Assembly: GCF_903645285.1 (NCBI RefSeq)
Contig: NZ_CAHJXN010000004.1
Location: 305-64,304 of the forward strand
Direction of reading: 5' to 3'
DNA from: Streptococcus thalassemiae
GTDB lineage: Bacteria > Bacillota > Bacilli > Lactobacillales > Streptococcaceae
DNA length: 64,000 nt
Under the pieces are notes generated by a model that saw only the letters and a list, made by a program, of their open reading frames with translations, made no database searches and was not told the DNA's origin. The position numbers were made by a program, and so were the translations under genes. Of this stretch, positions 36,966-48,557 are shown piece after piece (positions within the stretch are counted from its first letter, which is position 1; each line of letters starts with the position of its first letter).

Positions 36966-39125
36966 ATGGGATTAAAACATCTTGAAGACGTGACTTACTT
37001 CCGTCTTAATAACGAAATTAACCGTCCTGTTAATGGACAAATCATGCTTCATAAAGATAAGGAAGCCTTGGATGCTTTCTTTAAAGAAAATGTAGTTCCA
37101 AACACTATGGTTTTTGATTCAATCAAAGACAAAATCAATTACCTCATTGAACACAACTACATCGAAACAGCCTTTATCAAGAAATACCGTCCAGAGTTCT
37201 TGGAAGAATTGGCTCAATTTATCAAAGACCAAAACTTCCAATTCAAGTCATTCATGGCAGCTTATAAATTTTACAATCAATATGCCTTAAAGACTAATGA
37301 CGGTGAATACTATCTTGAAAATATGGAAGACCGTGTCTTCTTCAACGCCCTTTATTTCGCTGATGGGAATGAAGCTGTTGCAATCGATATTGCCAATGAA
37401 ATCATCCACCAACGCTACCAACCTGCTACTCCTTCCTTCTTAAATGCTGGACGTGCTCGCCGTGGTGAATTGGTATCATGTTTCTTGATTCAGGTAACAG
37501 ATGATATGAACTCTATCGGACGTTCTATCAACTCTGCTCTTCAACTTTCACGTATCGGTGGAGGTGTGGGTATTACCCTCAGCAACCTTCGTGAAGCTGG
37601 TGCACCTATCAAAGGCTACGAAGGAGCAGCTTCTGGTGTCGTACCAGTCATGAAACTCTTCGAAGACAGCTTCTCTTACTCTAACCAATTGGGGCAACGT
37701 CAAGGTGCTGGGGTGGTTTACCTCAACGTCTTCCACCCAGATATTATCGCCTTCCTTTCAACTAAGAAAGAAAACGCCGATGAAAAAGTTCGTGTCAAAA
37801 CCCTATCACTTGGTGTTGTAGTACCAGATAAATTCTACGAATTAGCACGTAAAAATGAAGAAATGTACCTCTTCAGCCCTTACTCTGTAGAAAAAGAATA
37901 CAGTGTGCCATTCAACTACATCGACATTACTGAAAAATACGATGAATTGGTCGCAAATCCAAATATCCGCAAGACAAAAATCAAGGCGCGTGATTTAGAA
38001 ACTGAAATCTCTAAATTGCAACAAGAGTCTGGCTACCCTTATGTCGTCAACATTGATACGGCTAACCGTGCAAACCCTGTTGATGGAAAGATTATCATGA
38101 GTAACTTGTGTTCTGAGATTCTTCAAGTCCAAGAACCAAGCTTGATCAACGATGCTCAAGAATTCCTTCAAATGGGTACTGATATCTCATGTAACCTTGG
38201 TTCAACCAACGTAGTCAATATGATGACTTCACCTGACTTTGGTCGCTCTATTCGAGCAATGGTACGTGCCTTAACCTTTGTAACAGACAGTTCTCACATC
38301 GTAGCAGTTCCTACTATCGATAATGGAAATAGCAAGGCTCATACCTTTGGTCTTGGTGCTATGGGGCTTCATAGCTACTTAGCTCAACAATTGATTGAAT
38401 ATGGATCTGCTGAGTCTGTTGAATTCACTAGCATCTACTTTATGCTTATGAATTATTGGACCTTAGTTGAGTCAAATAATATTGCGCGTGAACGTGGTAT
38501 CACCTTCCACAACTTTGAAAAATCAGACTACGCTAAGGGAAGCTACTTCGACAAGTATGTAACTGGCGAATTTGTTCCAAAATCAGACCGTGTTAAAGAA
38601 CTCTTCAAAGATGTCTTTATCCCAAGTGCTGCTGACTGGGCTGAATTGCGCGACAAGGTTCAAGCAGATGGTCTTTACCACCAAAACCGCCTTGCTGTAG
38701 CGCCAAATGGTTCTATCAGTTACATCAATGACGTTTCGGCTTCTATCCACCCGATTACGCAACGTATCGAAGAGCGTCAAGAAAAGAAAATCGGTAAAAT
38801 CTACTATCCTGCTGCTGGCTTGTCAACAGAAACCATTCCTTACTACACTTCTGCTTATGACATGGATATGCGTAAGGTGATTGATGTCTATGCTGCTGCA
38901 ACTGAGCACGTGGACCAAGGACTTTCACTCACTCTCTTCATGCGCAGTGACATTCCAAAAGGTCTTTACGAATGGAAGAAAGAAAATAAACAAACGACAC
39001 GTGACTTGTCTATCCTTCGTAACTACGCCTTTAACAAGGGTATCAAGTCTATCTACTACGTCCGTACCTTTACAGATGATGGTGGAGAAGTCGGTGCCAA
39101 CCAATGTGAAAGCTGTGTAATTTAG
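36966..39125 (+). CDS. nrdE: Class Ib ribonucleotide reductase, large subunit
   Basis: NrdE is the catalytic alpha subunit reducing ribonucleoside diphosphates. The 719-residue product has IIMSNLCSEILQ (active-site Cys and Glu), GSTNVVNMM, and the redox tail CESCVI at the extreme C-terminus. The short N-terminus without an ATP cone fits class Ib. AAGGGA precedes the ATG. A clear terminator follows, with nrdF on its own promoter behind it. Confidence 0.97.
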   Translation: MGLKHLEDVTYFRLNNEINRPVNGQIMLHKDKEALDAFFKENVVPNTMVFDSIKDKINYLIEHNYIETAFIKKYRPEFLEELAQFIKDQNFQFKSFMAAYKFYNQYALKTNDGEYYLENMEDRVFFNALYFADGNEAVAIDIANEIIHQRYQPATPSFLNAGRARRGELVSCFLIQVTDDMNSIGRSINSALQLSRIGGGVGITLSNLREAGAPIKGYEGAASGVVPVMKLFEDSFSYSNQLGQRQGAGVVYLNVFHPDIIAFLSTKKENADEKVRVKTLSLGVVVPDKFYELARKNEEMYLFSPYSVEKEYSVPFNYIDITEKYDELVANPNIRKTKIKARDLETEISKLQQESGYPYVVNIDTANRANPVDGKIIMSNLCSEILQVQEPSLINDAQEFLQMGTDISCNLGSTNVVNMMTSPDFGRSIRAMVRALTFVTDSSHIVAVPTIDNGNSKAHTFGLGAMGLHSYLAQQLIEYGSAESVEFTSIYFMLMNYWTLVESNNIARERGITFHNFEKSDYAKGSYFDKYVTGEFVPKSDRVKELFKDVFIPSAADWAELRDKVQADGLYHQNRLAVAPNGSISYINDVSASIHPITQRIEERQEKKIGKIYYPAAGLSTETIPYYTSAYDMDMRKVIDVYAAATEHVDQGLSLTLFMRSDIPKGLYEWKKENKQTTRDLSILRNYAFNKGIKSIYYVRTFTDDGGEVGANQCESCVI

Positions 39126-39190
39126 TTTCTAGCATAGAAACACTATTTTTCCCTAAGCAGCACTGATAAAATCAAATCTACTATGTCATA

Positions 39191-39203
39191 ACATAATTTA
39201 TGT
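39191..39203. repeat. Small palindrome ACATAA-T-TTATGT
   Basis: A perfect 13-base inverted repeat after nrdE. It belongs to the group of ACATAA/TTATGT palindromes seen at 12195, 15520 and 17139. Confidence 0.5.
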
Positions 39204-39211
39204 AACATTTT

Positions 39212-39236
39212 AAAAGTCGGGCTTCCGACTTTTTGT
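39212..39236 (+). terminator. Terminator after nrdE
   Basis: AAAAGTCGG pairs with CCGACTTTT around a GCTT tetraloop, followed by TG. Confidence 0.85.
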
Positions 39237-39256
39237 GCGATACTCCTATAGAATTA

Positions 39257-39265
39257 TGATAAAAT
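39257..39265 (+). promoter_or_regulatory. Extended -10 promoter of nrdF
   Basis: TGATAAAAT lies about 48 bp before the nrdF ATG and after the nrdE terminator, so nrdF can be transcribed separately. No NrdR-like box is seen here. Confidence 0.55.
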
Positions 39266-39312
39266 AGAGATAATTGTGAGTTCGCAATACTAAACACAGA
39301 AAGAGATTTCAA

Positions 39313-40275
39313 ATGGAAACTTACTACAAAGCCATTAACTGGAATGCCATCGAAGATGTCATCGATAAATCAACTTGGGAAAAGTTGACAGAGCAATTCT
39401 GGCTCGATACACGTATTCCCTTGTCAAACGACTTGGATGACTGGAGAAAGCTATCTAACAAAGAGAAAGACTTGGTCGGAAAAGTCTTTGGTGGTTTAAC
39501 CCTTCTGGACACCATGCAATCTGAAACAGGTGTTCAAGCCCTTCGCGCAGACATCCGTACACCACATGAAGAAGCTGTTTTCAATAACATCCAATTTATG
39601 GAATCTGTTCACGCTAAATCTTACTCTTCAATCTTTTCTACCTTAAATACTAAGGCTGAGATCGAAGAAATTTTCGAATGGACCAATACCAATCCTTACC
39701 TACAAAATAAGGCTGAGATTGTCAACGAAATCTACCTAAACGGTAGCCCACTTGAAAAGAAAGTTGCTAGCGTTTTCCTAGAAACCTTCCTCTTCTATTC
39801 AGGTTTCTTCACTCCCCTCTACTATCTTGGTAACAACAAACTTGCCAACGTTGCGGAAATCATCAAATTGATTATTCGTGATGAATCTGTTCACGGAACC
39901 TACATTGGTTACAAATTCCAACTTGGTTTCAATGAATTACCTGAAGAAGAGCAAGAAAAGCTAAAAGAATGGATGTACGACTTACTCTATACTCTTTATG
40001 AAAATGAAGAAGGCTACACAGAGAGCCTCTATGACGGTGTTGGTTGGACGGAAGAAGTTAAAACCTTCCTTCGTTACAATGCTAACAAGGCACTCATGAA
40101 CCTGGGACAAGATCCACTCTTCCCAGATTCAGCTGATGATGTCAACCCAATCGTTATGAACGGTATTTCAACAGGAACTTCCAACCACGACTTCTTCTCT
40201 CAAGTCGGAAATGGTTACCTTCTTGGCGAAGTTGAAGCCATGCAAGACGATGATTACAACTACGGTTTAGACTAA
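39313..40275 (+). CDS. nrdF: Class Ib ribonucleotide reductase, small subunit
   Basis: NrdF is the dimanganese or diiron tyrosyl-radical beta subunit that activates NrdE. The 320-residue product has the metal ligands in NNIQFMESVHAKSYS and IIRDESVHGTYIGY, and the helix ETFLFYSGFFTPLYYL. A BOX repeat begins on its stop codon. Confidence 0.96.
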   Translation: METYYKAINWNAIEDVIDKSTWEKLTEQFWLDTRIPLSNDLDDWRKLSNKEKDLVGKVFGGLTLLDTMQSETGVQALRADIRTPHEEAVFNNIQFMESVHAKSYSSIFSTLNTKAEIEEIFEWTNTNPYLQNKAEIVNEIYLNGSPLEKKVASVFLETFLFYSGFFTPLYYLGNNKLANVAEIIKLIIRDESVHGTYIGYKFQLGFNELPEEEQEKLKEWMYDLLYTLYENEEGYTESLYDGVGWTEEVKTFLRYNANKALMNLGQDPLFPDSADDVNPIVMNGISTGTSNHDFFSQVGNGYLLGEVEAMQDDDYNYGLD

Positions 40276-40424
40276 TACTCTTCGAAAATCTCTTCAAACC
40301 ACGTCAGCTTCGCCTTGCCGTAGATAAGACTGACTTCGTCAGTCTTATCTACAACCTCAAAACTGTGTTTTGAGCAACCTACGGCTAGCTTCCTAGTTTG
40401 CTCTTTGATTTTCATTGAGTATAA
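40275..40424 (+). repeat. BOX element (A-B-C) starting at the nrdF stop codon
   Basis: It is intact-looking: boxA ATACTCTTCGAAAATC with CACGTCAGCTTCGCC, boxB GACTGACTTCGTCAGTC with AAAACTGTGTTTTGAGC, and boxC GGCTAGCTTCCTAG through CATTGAGTATAA. The inner hairpin is strong. Reading frames within it are not genes. Confidence 0.92.
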
Positions 40425-40552
40425 TTCTCCACCACTCTTAACCATCAAAAAGTAAACTAGAAACAACAAAATAATAACTTAATAAAAATATCGAAAGTTT
40501 TGAAAATAAACCTCGATATTTTTGTTTTTGTTTTATTTTGTTGTTTTTGTAT

Positions 40553-40581
40553 TTGAATGATGAGCTAGTTTATGGTAAGAT
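40553..40581 (+). promoter_or_regulatory. lacR promoter
   Basis: TTGAAT and TAAGAT are 17 bp apart, with an extended TG. A TTTTTGTT-rich stretch lies directly upstream at 40518-40550 and resembles sequences before the lac and gat promoters. Confidence 0.6.
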
Positions 40582-40605
40582 AGTAGTAGGAAACGAGGTG
40601 ATAGT

Positions 40606-41367
40606 ATGCTCAAACAAGAAAAATTAACCAAAATTTTAGAGATAGTAAATAGTAAAGGAACCATAACGGTTAAACAGATTATGGACGAAATAGCCGTTTC
40701 AGATATGACTGCAAGGCGCTATTTACAGGAATTAGCTGATAAAGATTTGCTGATTCGTGTGCATGGTGGAGCTGAAAAACTTCGAACCAACTCCCTTTTG
40801 ACTAATGAGCGATCAAATATTGAAAAACAAGCCCTCCAAACGGCAGAAAAACAAGAAATAGCCCGTTTTGCAGGCAGTCTAGTAGAAGAAAGAGAAACTA
40901 TTTTTATTGGACCAGGAACAACATTAGAATTTTTTGCGCGCGAATTGCCTATTGACAATATCCGCGTCGTGACCAACAGTCTACCTGTCTTTCTGATTTT
41001 AAGCGAACGAAAATTAACAGATTTGATTTTGATAGGTGGAAATTATCGCGATATTACAGGTGCTTTTGTTGGCACATTGACCCTACAAAATCTCTCTAAT
41101 CTCCAATTTTCTAAAGCTTTCGTTAGCTGTAATGGTATTCAAAACGGAGCTCTAGCTACTTTTAGCGAGGAAGAAGGAGAGGCTCAACGCATCGCTTTAA
41201 ATAATTCTAATAAAAAATATTTACTCGCAGATCATAGTAAGTTCAATAAGTTTGATTTTTATACTTTTTATAATGTATCAAATCTTGATACTATTGTTTC
41301 AGATTCTAAACTAAGTGATTCAATCCTTTTTGAGCTATCTAAACATACTAAAGTCATCAAGCCTTAA
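40606..41367 (+). CDS. lacR: LacR, DeoR-family repressor of lactose/galactose genes
   Basis: The 253-residue DeoR-family regulator has an N-terminal helix-turn-helix (VKQIMDEIAVSDMTARRYLQ, residues 23-42) followed by a sugar-phosphate sensor domain with GPGTTLEFFAREL. LacR represses the lac genes until tagatose-6-phosphate accumulates. It is divergent in strand from, and about 0.6 kb away from, the end of the lac operon, the position typical of streptococci. Confidence 0.88.
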   Translation: MLKQEKLTKILEIVNSKGTITVKQIMDEIAVSDMTARRYLQELADKDLLIRVHGGAEKLRTNSLLTNERSNIEKQALQTAEKQEIARFAGSLVEERETIFIGPGTTLEFFARELPIDNIRVVTNSLPVFLILSERKLTDLILIGGNYRDITGAFVGTLTLQNLSNLQFSKAFVSCNGIQNGALATFSEEEGEAQRIALNNSNKKYLLADHSKFNKFDFYTFYNVSNLDTIVSDSKLSDSILFELSKHTKVIKP

Positions 41368-41422
41368 TCAACTGAAAGATTCTGGGTAAGAACTCAATTT
41401 CAGAAGTAAATCTTCCCACAAT

Positions 41423-41470
41423 AAAACGCATAATATCAAGGTTTTTCAACACCTGATATTATGCGTTTTT
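41423..41470. terminator. Bidirectional terminator after lacR
   Basis: A 14-bp perfect stem AACGCATAATATCA with its complement, then an inner AGG/ACC part, with a T run after it. The A run on the left allows use from the other side. Confidence 0.8.
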
Positions 41471-41483
41471 CTGTATCAAAAAC

Positions 41484-41585
41484 TTTTTGCGCGATTGCTT
41501 TATCTGCCACCTCAAAGCTATGCATTGAGAAATCTGCGACTCGCTTCCTAGTTTAAAGTTTCTCTTTGATTTTCATTGAGTATAA
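41484..41585 (+). repeat. Partial degenerate BOX (boxB/boxC end)
   Basis: The right end matches boxC (CTTCCTAGTTTA through TTGATTTTCATTGAGTATAA). The left part only vaguely resembles boxB (CACCTCAAAGCTATGCATTG), and boxA is missing. Confidence 0.65.
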
Positions 41586-41652
41586 GCAACGTGATTAGAT
41601 AAGAGTTTTGCAGAGTACTAGATATAAGATTTAAAACTTTTTTGGAAATTGG

Positions 41653-41910
41653 TTACGATTGTTGAAACGGCATAAAATCTGAATCAAAGGAGATAGTATC
41701 CCATTCTTCAGGATTGATAAAATTTAAAAACAAATTTTTAAATTCTTCCAGCTCATAATCCGAATGACAAATCCATTCTTTACCAGTCGAGACATACCAT
41801 TTCCCAAGTTTTTTCAGCTCCTCATTAGTCAAACAAGGTATTTGAGAACATTTTTCGAAATTTATAATATAAACTTTTTCATAAATAGATTGGATAAAAT
41901 CTTTGAACAT
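41653..41910 (-). CDS. Small hypothetical protein after lacG
   Basis: The 85-residue acidic soluble protein starts MFKDFIQSIYEKV, with a WYVSTGKEWICHSDYELEEF core and an acidic end. GAGG lies six bases before the ATG at 41910, which I prefer to the GTG at 41922. It lies 42 bp after lacG on the same strand. I recognise no family, and a role in lactose use is not shown. Confidence 0.6.
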   Translation of the reverse strand: MFKDFIQSIYEKVYIINFEKCSQIPCLTNEELKKLGKWYVSTGKEWICHSDYELEEFKNLFLNFINPEEWDTISFDSDFMPFQQS

Positions 41911-41951
41911 CTTTTGCCTCACTAGAATTCTATATCTAATGACTCATTCTA

Positions 41952-43370
<1,419 letters not shown>

Positions 43371-43450
43371 TTAATTAAAAAAGAAATAAGATGGAGAGGA
43401 GGCTAGTGAGGCTTTATTCTCCATCTCACTTCTTGTATCAAGTCACCGAA

Positions 43451-43518
43451 TTAACAAGGCGATTAGGAAATTCGCCATAGCGATTTCCGTAACGATAGGA
43501 GACTGTTTCACAGTCCCT
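43451..43518 (-). ncRNA. Structured intercistronic region between lacE and lacG
   Basis: GGCGA/TCGCC at 43459-43477 and GGAAAT/ATTTCC are alternative overlapping stems. GACTGT-TTC-ACAGTC near 43501-43515 is a separate hairpin close to the lacE stop. There is no T run, so this looks like a processing or mRNA-stability element rather than a terminator. Confidence 0.4.
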
Positions 43519-43522
43519 AGCC

Positions 43523-45214
43523 TTAATCGAATTGAGCTTGTACGAATGCAAGAGCACCTTTTCCATCACGAGTTAATTTGATGTATTGAGCACCTTCTGT
43601 TTTCGCAAGTTTAATACCGAGTTTATCAGTTTCTGCTTTCATATCTTCAAAGTTTGAAGCAACTTGAGGAGCAAGGATAACAAGATCAAACTCTGGTAAC
43701 ATTTCACGGTGAGCACCATAACCACCTGCTGCTGCTTTCACAGGAACATTGTACTCTGCTGCTGCCTTATTCAAAGCATTTGCAAGGAGTCCACTTGTAC
43801 CTCCACCTGCACAGAGAACGAGGACATTTGTTTCTTCAGTGATTGTATTTTGTGCTGCTTCTACACCCGCTTTCTCAAGAATAGCATCTGCTTTTGCAGT
43901 GTTGAAGTTTGCAGCAACTTTTTCTTTCAATTCATCATTAGACTTACCTGAACGTTCTTCTTCAAGAATTTGTTCATCATAGACTTTAAGGAATGGATAG
44001 TAAATGACTACGTCAACCACGATTAGAAGAGCAGCAAGAATGAATGATAGAACTTGGAAGTTAGTACCAAGAACTAGACCTAGTGGAGCTGGAGTTGTCC
44101 ATGGTAGATTAGCAGTAAATGAGTTCATTCCAAGTGTTTCAATAAAGAATTTGAAAATCCAAACGTTTGCGATTGGAGCAAAGATAAATGGAATGAAGAA
44201 GATTGGGTTCAAAACAAGAGGTGCACCAAACAAGATTGGTTCATTTACACCGAAGAAGGTTGGAACTACTGAAGCACGTCCGATTGCACGGTTACGTTTA
44301 GATTTTGTCAACCACATGAACATGAATGGAACAACCAGTGTCGCACCAGTACCACCCATGGTAACGATAAACATTTGTGTACCAGAAGTAAGAATCTTGT
44401 CAGCGTGCATACCTTGTTGGAGAAGGTTCAAGTTGACTTCGGCATTGGCATAGGTAATAGCTGCGATAGCAGGTTCAACGATAGATGGACCATGGATACC
44501 AACAAACCAGAAGAAGGCAAAGGCACCAAAGATAATGGTAATACCAAGGTATCCGTCTGCTGCTGAGAATAATGGTGCAAAGAATTTACCGATTGATTCA
44601 GCTACGCTTGCACCAACAAAATGACGAGCTAGTAAATCAAGAGCATAAAGTGAAACCACTGAGAGAGTGAATGGAATCACATCTTTAAAGACTTGTGAGA
44701 TATTTGGTGGAACTTCGTCAGGCATGCGAATAGTGACGTTGTTCTTAACACAAACCTTATAGATTGCTACAGTAACAAAGGCAGCAAGGAATGCTGAAAG
44801 CAAACCTTTTGTCCCCAAGAATCCAGTAGCTAGACCATTTTCGATAGGGTCAGCTGCCAACATCAACAAACCAACAATTGCTGCCAACAATGTTGACATA
44901 TAGTTGATTTGATTTGTTTTCTCCATGCTACGGTTTACTGAGTCGGTCAATGACTTAGCTGTTGTACCAGCTACCAAGAGAGCTAGAATCCCCATTGAAT
45001 AGCTATAAGGTTTCATGAGGAGATTAACAACATCATCAGACCATTTAAAGCCCCATGAGTTGGGTACAAAAGCAATCAAGATAAAGATACTTGAGAAGAG
45101 AATAACAGGCATACCTGCAATGAAACCATCACGAATAGCACGAAGATAGATATTACGAGATAATTTCTCAAAGAAAGGCTTTCCTTTCTCGATAAATGCA
45201 ATTAGTTTGTTCAT
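43523..45214 (-). CDS. lacE: Lactose PTS EIICB
   Basis: LacE imports and phosphorylates lactose. The 563-residue protein has about ten membrane helices in the EIIC part and a C-terminal EIIB domain with the phosphocysteine in [15 protein letters not shown]. The start [15 protein letters not shown] is typical. It shares one base with the end of lacF. Confidence 0.97.
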   Translation of the reverse strand: MNKLIAFIEKGKPFFEKLSRNIYLRAIRDGFIAGMPVILFSSIFILIAFVPNSWGFKWSDDVVNLLMKPYSYSMGILALLVAGTTAKSLTDSVNRSMEKTNQINYMSTLLAAIVGLLMLAADPIENGLATGFLGTKGLLSAFLAAFVTVAIYKVCVKNNVTIRMPDEVPPNISQVFKDVIPFTLSVVSLYALDLLARHFVGASVAESIGKFFAPLFSAADGYLGITIIFGAFAFFWFVGIHGPSIVEPAIAAITYANAEVNLNLLQQGMHADKILTSGTQMFIVTMGGTGATLVVPFMFMWLTKSKRNRAIGRASVVPTFFGVNEPILFGAPLVLNPIFFIPFIFAPIANVWIFKFFIETLGMNSFTANLPWTTPAPLGLVLGTNFQVLSFILAALLIVVDVVIYYPFLKVYDEQILEEERSGKSNDELKEKVAANFNTAKADAILEKAGVEAAQNTITEETNVLVLCAGGGTSGLLANALNKAAAEYNVPVKAAAGGYGAHREMLPEFDLVILAPQVASNFEDMKAETDKLGIKLAKTEGAQYIKLTRDGKGALAFVQAQFD

Positions 45215-45531
45215 TACTTAACTCCTCTCTTGTAAAGTTCAATTAAGTGATGCATCAAATCTTTTAACAAGATAGTTGTCATCAAGTGGTCTTGACCATG
45301 CATCATGGTTACACTATAAGCCAAATCTTCGCCAGCTGCTTCCTTAGTCAATAGACTTGTTTGTGCGTGGTGAGCCTCAGCGATACAGCTACCAGCTTCC
45401 TCGACTAAGATATCCGCTTTCGCAAAATCGCCGGCTTCAGCAGCTTTCAAGGCTTCCAATAATTTTGAACGAGCATCGCCAGCATAGGCTACGATTTCAA
45501 AACCTAACAATGTTACTTCTTCTCTATTCAT
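45214..45531 (-). CDS. lacF: Lactose PTS EIIA
   Basis: LacF carries phosphate from HPr to the EIIB domain of LacE. The 105-residue trimeric helical protein has His78 (MMHGQDHLM), the known phosphorylation position of this family, and EAHHAQTSL before it. It lies 34 bp after lacT. Confidence 0.96.
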   Translation of the reverse strand: MNREEVTLLGFEIVAYAGDARSKLLEALKAAEAGDFAKADILVEEAGSCIAEAHHAQTSLLTKEAAGEDLAYSVTMMHGQDHLMTTILLKDLMHHLIELYKRGVK

Positions 45532-45565
45532 GATAGAATTCTCCTTATATAATTTTAAATAATTT

Positions 45566-46402
45566 TTATGATAATAAACGTTGGATATGTAGAACTAGAT
45601 AAACTCGTTCACTTTTATACAAATCAAGACCCGTATGTTGTGTAATCACATCATAGATTTTGGAACCAATCTCGAACGCTTTTGGATAGGATTGTTTGAT
45701 ATGATCTTCCATATCAAGAAGCGATTGGTTATCATCCCTAGATCTGTCTAAATAATCCAAGAAATAATTCAGATGAATCATAAAACGATCATAGAAATGA
45801 TTATTCTCTTTGGTTCGTTGAATTGCATATTCCTTTAGAACTTCCTCAACATTCTTGAGAATTTCTTTCCTCTTATCAATCGACTCCACAAGTTCCACTT
45901 CATTTTCACCTTCGGCATTGATGAAATGATAAGCAATCCGAATAATTTCGTCCTCAGGAAAATGATCTGCTAGCTTCTGGCTATAAATTTCAAATGCTTC
46001 ATTTGCGATTTGAAAAGCGACAGGATACTTAGTGGAAATATCTGGCAGATTACTATCCTTGTACCTTCCTTGTGCTAGAGCTTGGTAAGAACAGTAAATA
46101 TGATCTGTCAAGGTTACGTAGAGATACTCTTGAATCGGATAATGATATTTCTTTGATAGCTTATCAATGATTTCATAGGTCACTGTGATAAAATCAAGCG
46201 GAACATCTTTGAGGAGAGCCATAAAGTTTTCTCTTGACTCTTCGGTCTTCATCCGAAAGATTTTCTCAACCTGATGTTCAGCAATCAAATCCCCCTTCTT
46301 CTTTCCAAATGTAATCCCTTTACCAATCACAATCACTTCTTCTCCTTTATCATTTCTGACAAGCGAAACATTGTGATTCATTGGATTTAGAATTCGATAC
46401 AT
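45566..46402 (-). CDS. lacT: LacT, BglG/LicT-type transcription antiterminator
   Basis: The 278-residue product has an N-terminal CAT RNA-binding domain ([27 protein letters not shown]) and two PRD domains with conserved histidines. It binds the RAT sequence in its own leader and stops terminator folding when lactose is present. The leader with that hairpin lies directly upstream. Confidence 0.95.
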   Translation of the reverse strand: MYRILNPMNHNVSLVRNDKGEEVIVIGKGITFGKKKGDLIAEHQVEKIFRMKTEESRENFMALLKDVPLDFITVTYEIIDKLSKKYHYPIQEYLYVTLTDHIYCSYQALAQGRYKDSNLPDISTKYPVAFQIANEAFEIYSQKLADHFPEDEIIRIAYHFINAEGENEVELVESIDKRKEILKNVEEVLKEYAIQRTKENNHFYDRFMIHLNYFLDYLDRSRDDNQSLLDMEDHIKQSYPKAFEIGSKIYDVITQHTGLDLYKSERVYLVLHIQRLLS

Positions 46403-46439
46403 GTCAACCTCCTTTTATATCTTAAAGGTATATGAGTAC

Positions 46440-46497
46440 AAAAAATGACCACAAATGAACTAGAAAATCAGTCGATTTCTAATTCACCCGTGATCAT
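46440..46497 (-). terminator. LacT-controlled attenuator
   Basis: On the minus strand, the arms at 46476-46497 and 46445-46466 form a 22-bp stem with five G-U pairs and a 9-base loop, followed by TTTTTTG. It precedes lacT and its 5' arm overlaps the RAT sequence, so the two folds exclude each other. Confidence 0.85.
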
Positions 46498-46521
46498 GCC
46501 TAATATTACTTAGTAACACTC
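46492..46521 (-). promoter_or_regulatory. RAT antiterminator element
   Basis: On the minus strand GAGTGTTACTAAGTAATATT continues to AGGCATGATC, resembling BglG/LicT RAT sites (GTTACT...AGGCA). It overlaps the attenuator's first arm by about six bases. Confidence 0.75.
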
Positions 46522-46544
46522 ACCTTGTATTAACTTGTGATTTA

Positions 46545-46581
46545 AGTATAGCACAAGTCGGTTATTTTGTAAACCTTTACA
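46545..46581 (-). promoter_or_regulatory. lacTFEG promoter with overlapping cre-like site
   Basis: On the minus strand TTTACA (46568-46573) and TATACT (46545-46550) are 17 bp apart, with TG before the -10. TGTAAAGGTTTACA at 46568-46581 is a palindrome one base from the cre pattern and covers the -35, so CcpA repression is likely. Confidence 0.75.
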
Positions 46582-46635
46582 TACAACTTTTTTTAAAAAT
46601 TTTTAGATTCATGTTCCTAGACTAGGAGGACTTGC

Positions 46636-47616
46636 TTACACACGTTCTTTCCATGAAGTCGCTGTTGTTTGAAGGACTTTGTTGAGTTCGTCAATGTTTT
46701 CAAATCCAGTTGTGCGAAGCCATTCGCGAGCTGCTGCTTCACCATCTTTGATGTAAGCTTCAACTGATCCAGCCCATGTAGCACGGCCACAAAGAACTCC
46801 GTTAAAGTTTGCACCTGATTCATGGGCAAATACAAGAGTATCTTGGAAGAGTTTAGCTGATACACCAGCACTCAAGTAGATGTATGGCAAGTTAGTTGCT
46901 TCATCTTGTGCTTTGAAGAAGGCTGCTGCTTCTTCACGTGTATAAACCACTTCACCTTCAGCGAAGCCTTCAACATATTTAATGTTAACAGGAACTTCTA
47001 CTTTCAAGACATCAATGTTAAAGCGTGGGTCTGAGAAGACTTTCATAGCACCAATAACTTTGTGTGGTTTTACTTTCGCATATTCTACAGAACCAGCGTC
47101 CGCAATTTTTTCATCATAAGCAAGGATTTCAAGGAAGAATGGGATATCTTCAGCCACACACTCAGAACCGATACGTTCGATGTAAGCTTGTTTTTCTTGG
47201 TTGAGTTCGTCTGAGCTATCTACATCATAGTAAAGCAAGAATTTAACTGCATCTGCACCTTCTTCTTTGATACGTTTTGCAGACCAAACATCCAAGCAGT
47301 CTGGCAAGCGTTTTGTACTTGTTGTATCATAACCTGTTTTTTCATAAGCAAGGAGAAGACCAGCTTTTTCATCAAGAGCTTTAGTTGCTGGAAGTCCATA
47401 CTCAGGGTCAAGAAGCATAGATGAAGCGTATTTAGTCAATTCATCTGCAACTAAGACTTTAAGTTCTTCCATTTGAGCCACAGTTGGTTCTTCTGTTTGG
47501 TGTTGAGCCATGAGGCGTTTCAAAGCACCGCGTTGGTCAAATGCAAGAGCTGAGATGATACCATTTTCATCAGAAAGTTTTTCTAAGCGTGCACGTTTTT
47601 GTTCTGTTAAAGCCAT
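46636..47616 (-). CDS. lacD: Tagatose-1,6-bisphosphate aldolase
   Basis: LacD splits tagatose-1,6-bisphosphate to dihydroxyacetone phosphate and glyceraldehyde-3-phosphate. The 326-residue class I aldolase has [16 protein letters not shown] near the N-terminus, and the Schiff-base lysine lies in [10 protein letters not shown]. It follows lacC by one base. Confidence 0.96.
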   Translation of the reverse strand: MALTEQKRARLEKLSDENGIISALAFDQRGALKRLMAQHQTEEPTVAQMEELKVLVADELTKYASSMLLDPEYGLPATKALDEKAGLLLAYEKTGYDTTSTKRLPDCLDVWSAKRIKEEGADAVKFLLYYDVDSSDELNQEKQAYIERIGSECVAEDIPFFLEILAYDEKIADAGSVEYAKVKPHKVIGAMKVFSDPRFNIDVLKVEVPVNIKYVEGFAEGEVVYTREEAAAFFKAQDEATNLPYIYLSAGVSAKLFQDTLVFAHESGANFNGVLCGRATWAGSVEAYIKDGEAAAREWLRTTGFENIDELNKVLQTTATSWKERV

Positions 47617-47617
47617 T

Positions 47618-48547
47618 TTATACCTCTTTTACTATTAATTGATCATATAGAGCTTGATAGTTGGCCATGTTGACATGACCTGTCATTTTTTCTTGAGCAT
47701 TGAGCATACCAAGGACATTTGCCTTGATGAGTAATTCTGCATCCGATTCTTTGTGAAGAAGTCCTGAAGAAATTCCTGCCACAGTAGAATCTCCAGATCC
47801 GACAGGGTTGACTACCTGAATTCTAGGAATATCTACCTTGTAGAAAGTGTCGCCATGTTTGGCAAAGGCACCGTTGGCACCAAGTGAAACGATAATCCAT
47901 TCAATCCCTGCAAACAAGGGTTCTTGAAGGACTTCTTTTAATTCATCCAAATCCTCAGAAACTTCTCTTCCTAGAAGTTGAGACAATTCCTCATTATTTG
48001 GTTTGATGACTGTTGGTTTATGGGGTGATTCAAGAACCGCCTGAAGTGCTGCACCAGAGCAGTCCAAGACAACAGGCTTGCCAGCTTGATTAGCAAGTTC
48101 TACCAAGCTCGCATAGTAATCAACTGGAAGACCAGCTGGTAGACTACCTGAGATAGCTACTACTTCAACTGACTCCAAGAGTTTTTTGAAATGTTCCAAA
48201 AAGTCTTGACCTTCCTGTTCCAATACTACAGGTCCTTTTTCAAGAACTTCTGTTTGGTTGTCTCCGTGAAGAATAGCAATACAGTTACGAGTTTCTCCCT
48301 GAATTGAGAAGAAATCTTTCTTTACTTGATCATCGATATGTTCAACCAAAAACTCACCAAGTTTGCCACCCACTAAACCAGTAGCAAGAACAGAATCACC
48401 AAATTCTGAAAGTACTCGAGTGACATTGAGTCCCTTACCACCAGCCGTTTTGGTTACATCCACCACACGATTGACAGTATCAATCTTCAACTCATCCAAG
48501 GGATAGGAAATATCAATGGATGGGTTCATTGTGACTGTTAAAATCAT
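47618..48547 (-). CDS. lacC: Tagatose-6-phosphate kinase
   Basis: LacC phosphorylates tagatose-6-phosphate. The 309-residue PfkB-family kinase has [13 protein letters not shown] (substrate site) and the anion-hole/catalytic motif [13 protein letters not shown]. It lies 10 bp after lacB. Confidence 0.96.
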   Translation of the reverse strand: MILTVTMNPSIDISYPLDELKIDTVNRVVDVTKTAGGKGLNVTRVLSEFGDSVLATGLVGGKLGEFLVEHIDDQVKKDFFSIQGETRNCIAILHGDNQTEVLEKGPVVLEQEGQDFLEHFKKLLESVEVVAISGSLPAGLPVDYYASLVELANQAGKPVVLDCSGAALQAVLESPHKPTVIKPNNEELSQLLGREVSEDLDELKEVLQEPLFAGIEWIIVSLGANGAFAKHGDTFYKVDIPRIQVVNPVGSGDSTVAGISSGLLHKESDAELLIKANVLGMLNAQEKMTGHVNMANYQALYDQLIVKEV

Positions 48548-48557
48548 AAGTCACCTC

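Noticed and set aside
40272..40469. 65-codon reading frame on - after nrdF
   Set aside because: It lies almost wholly inside a BOX element, and frames in BOX copies are by-products of the repeat.
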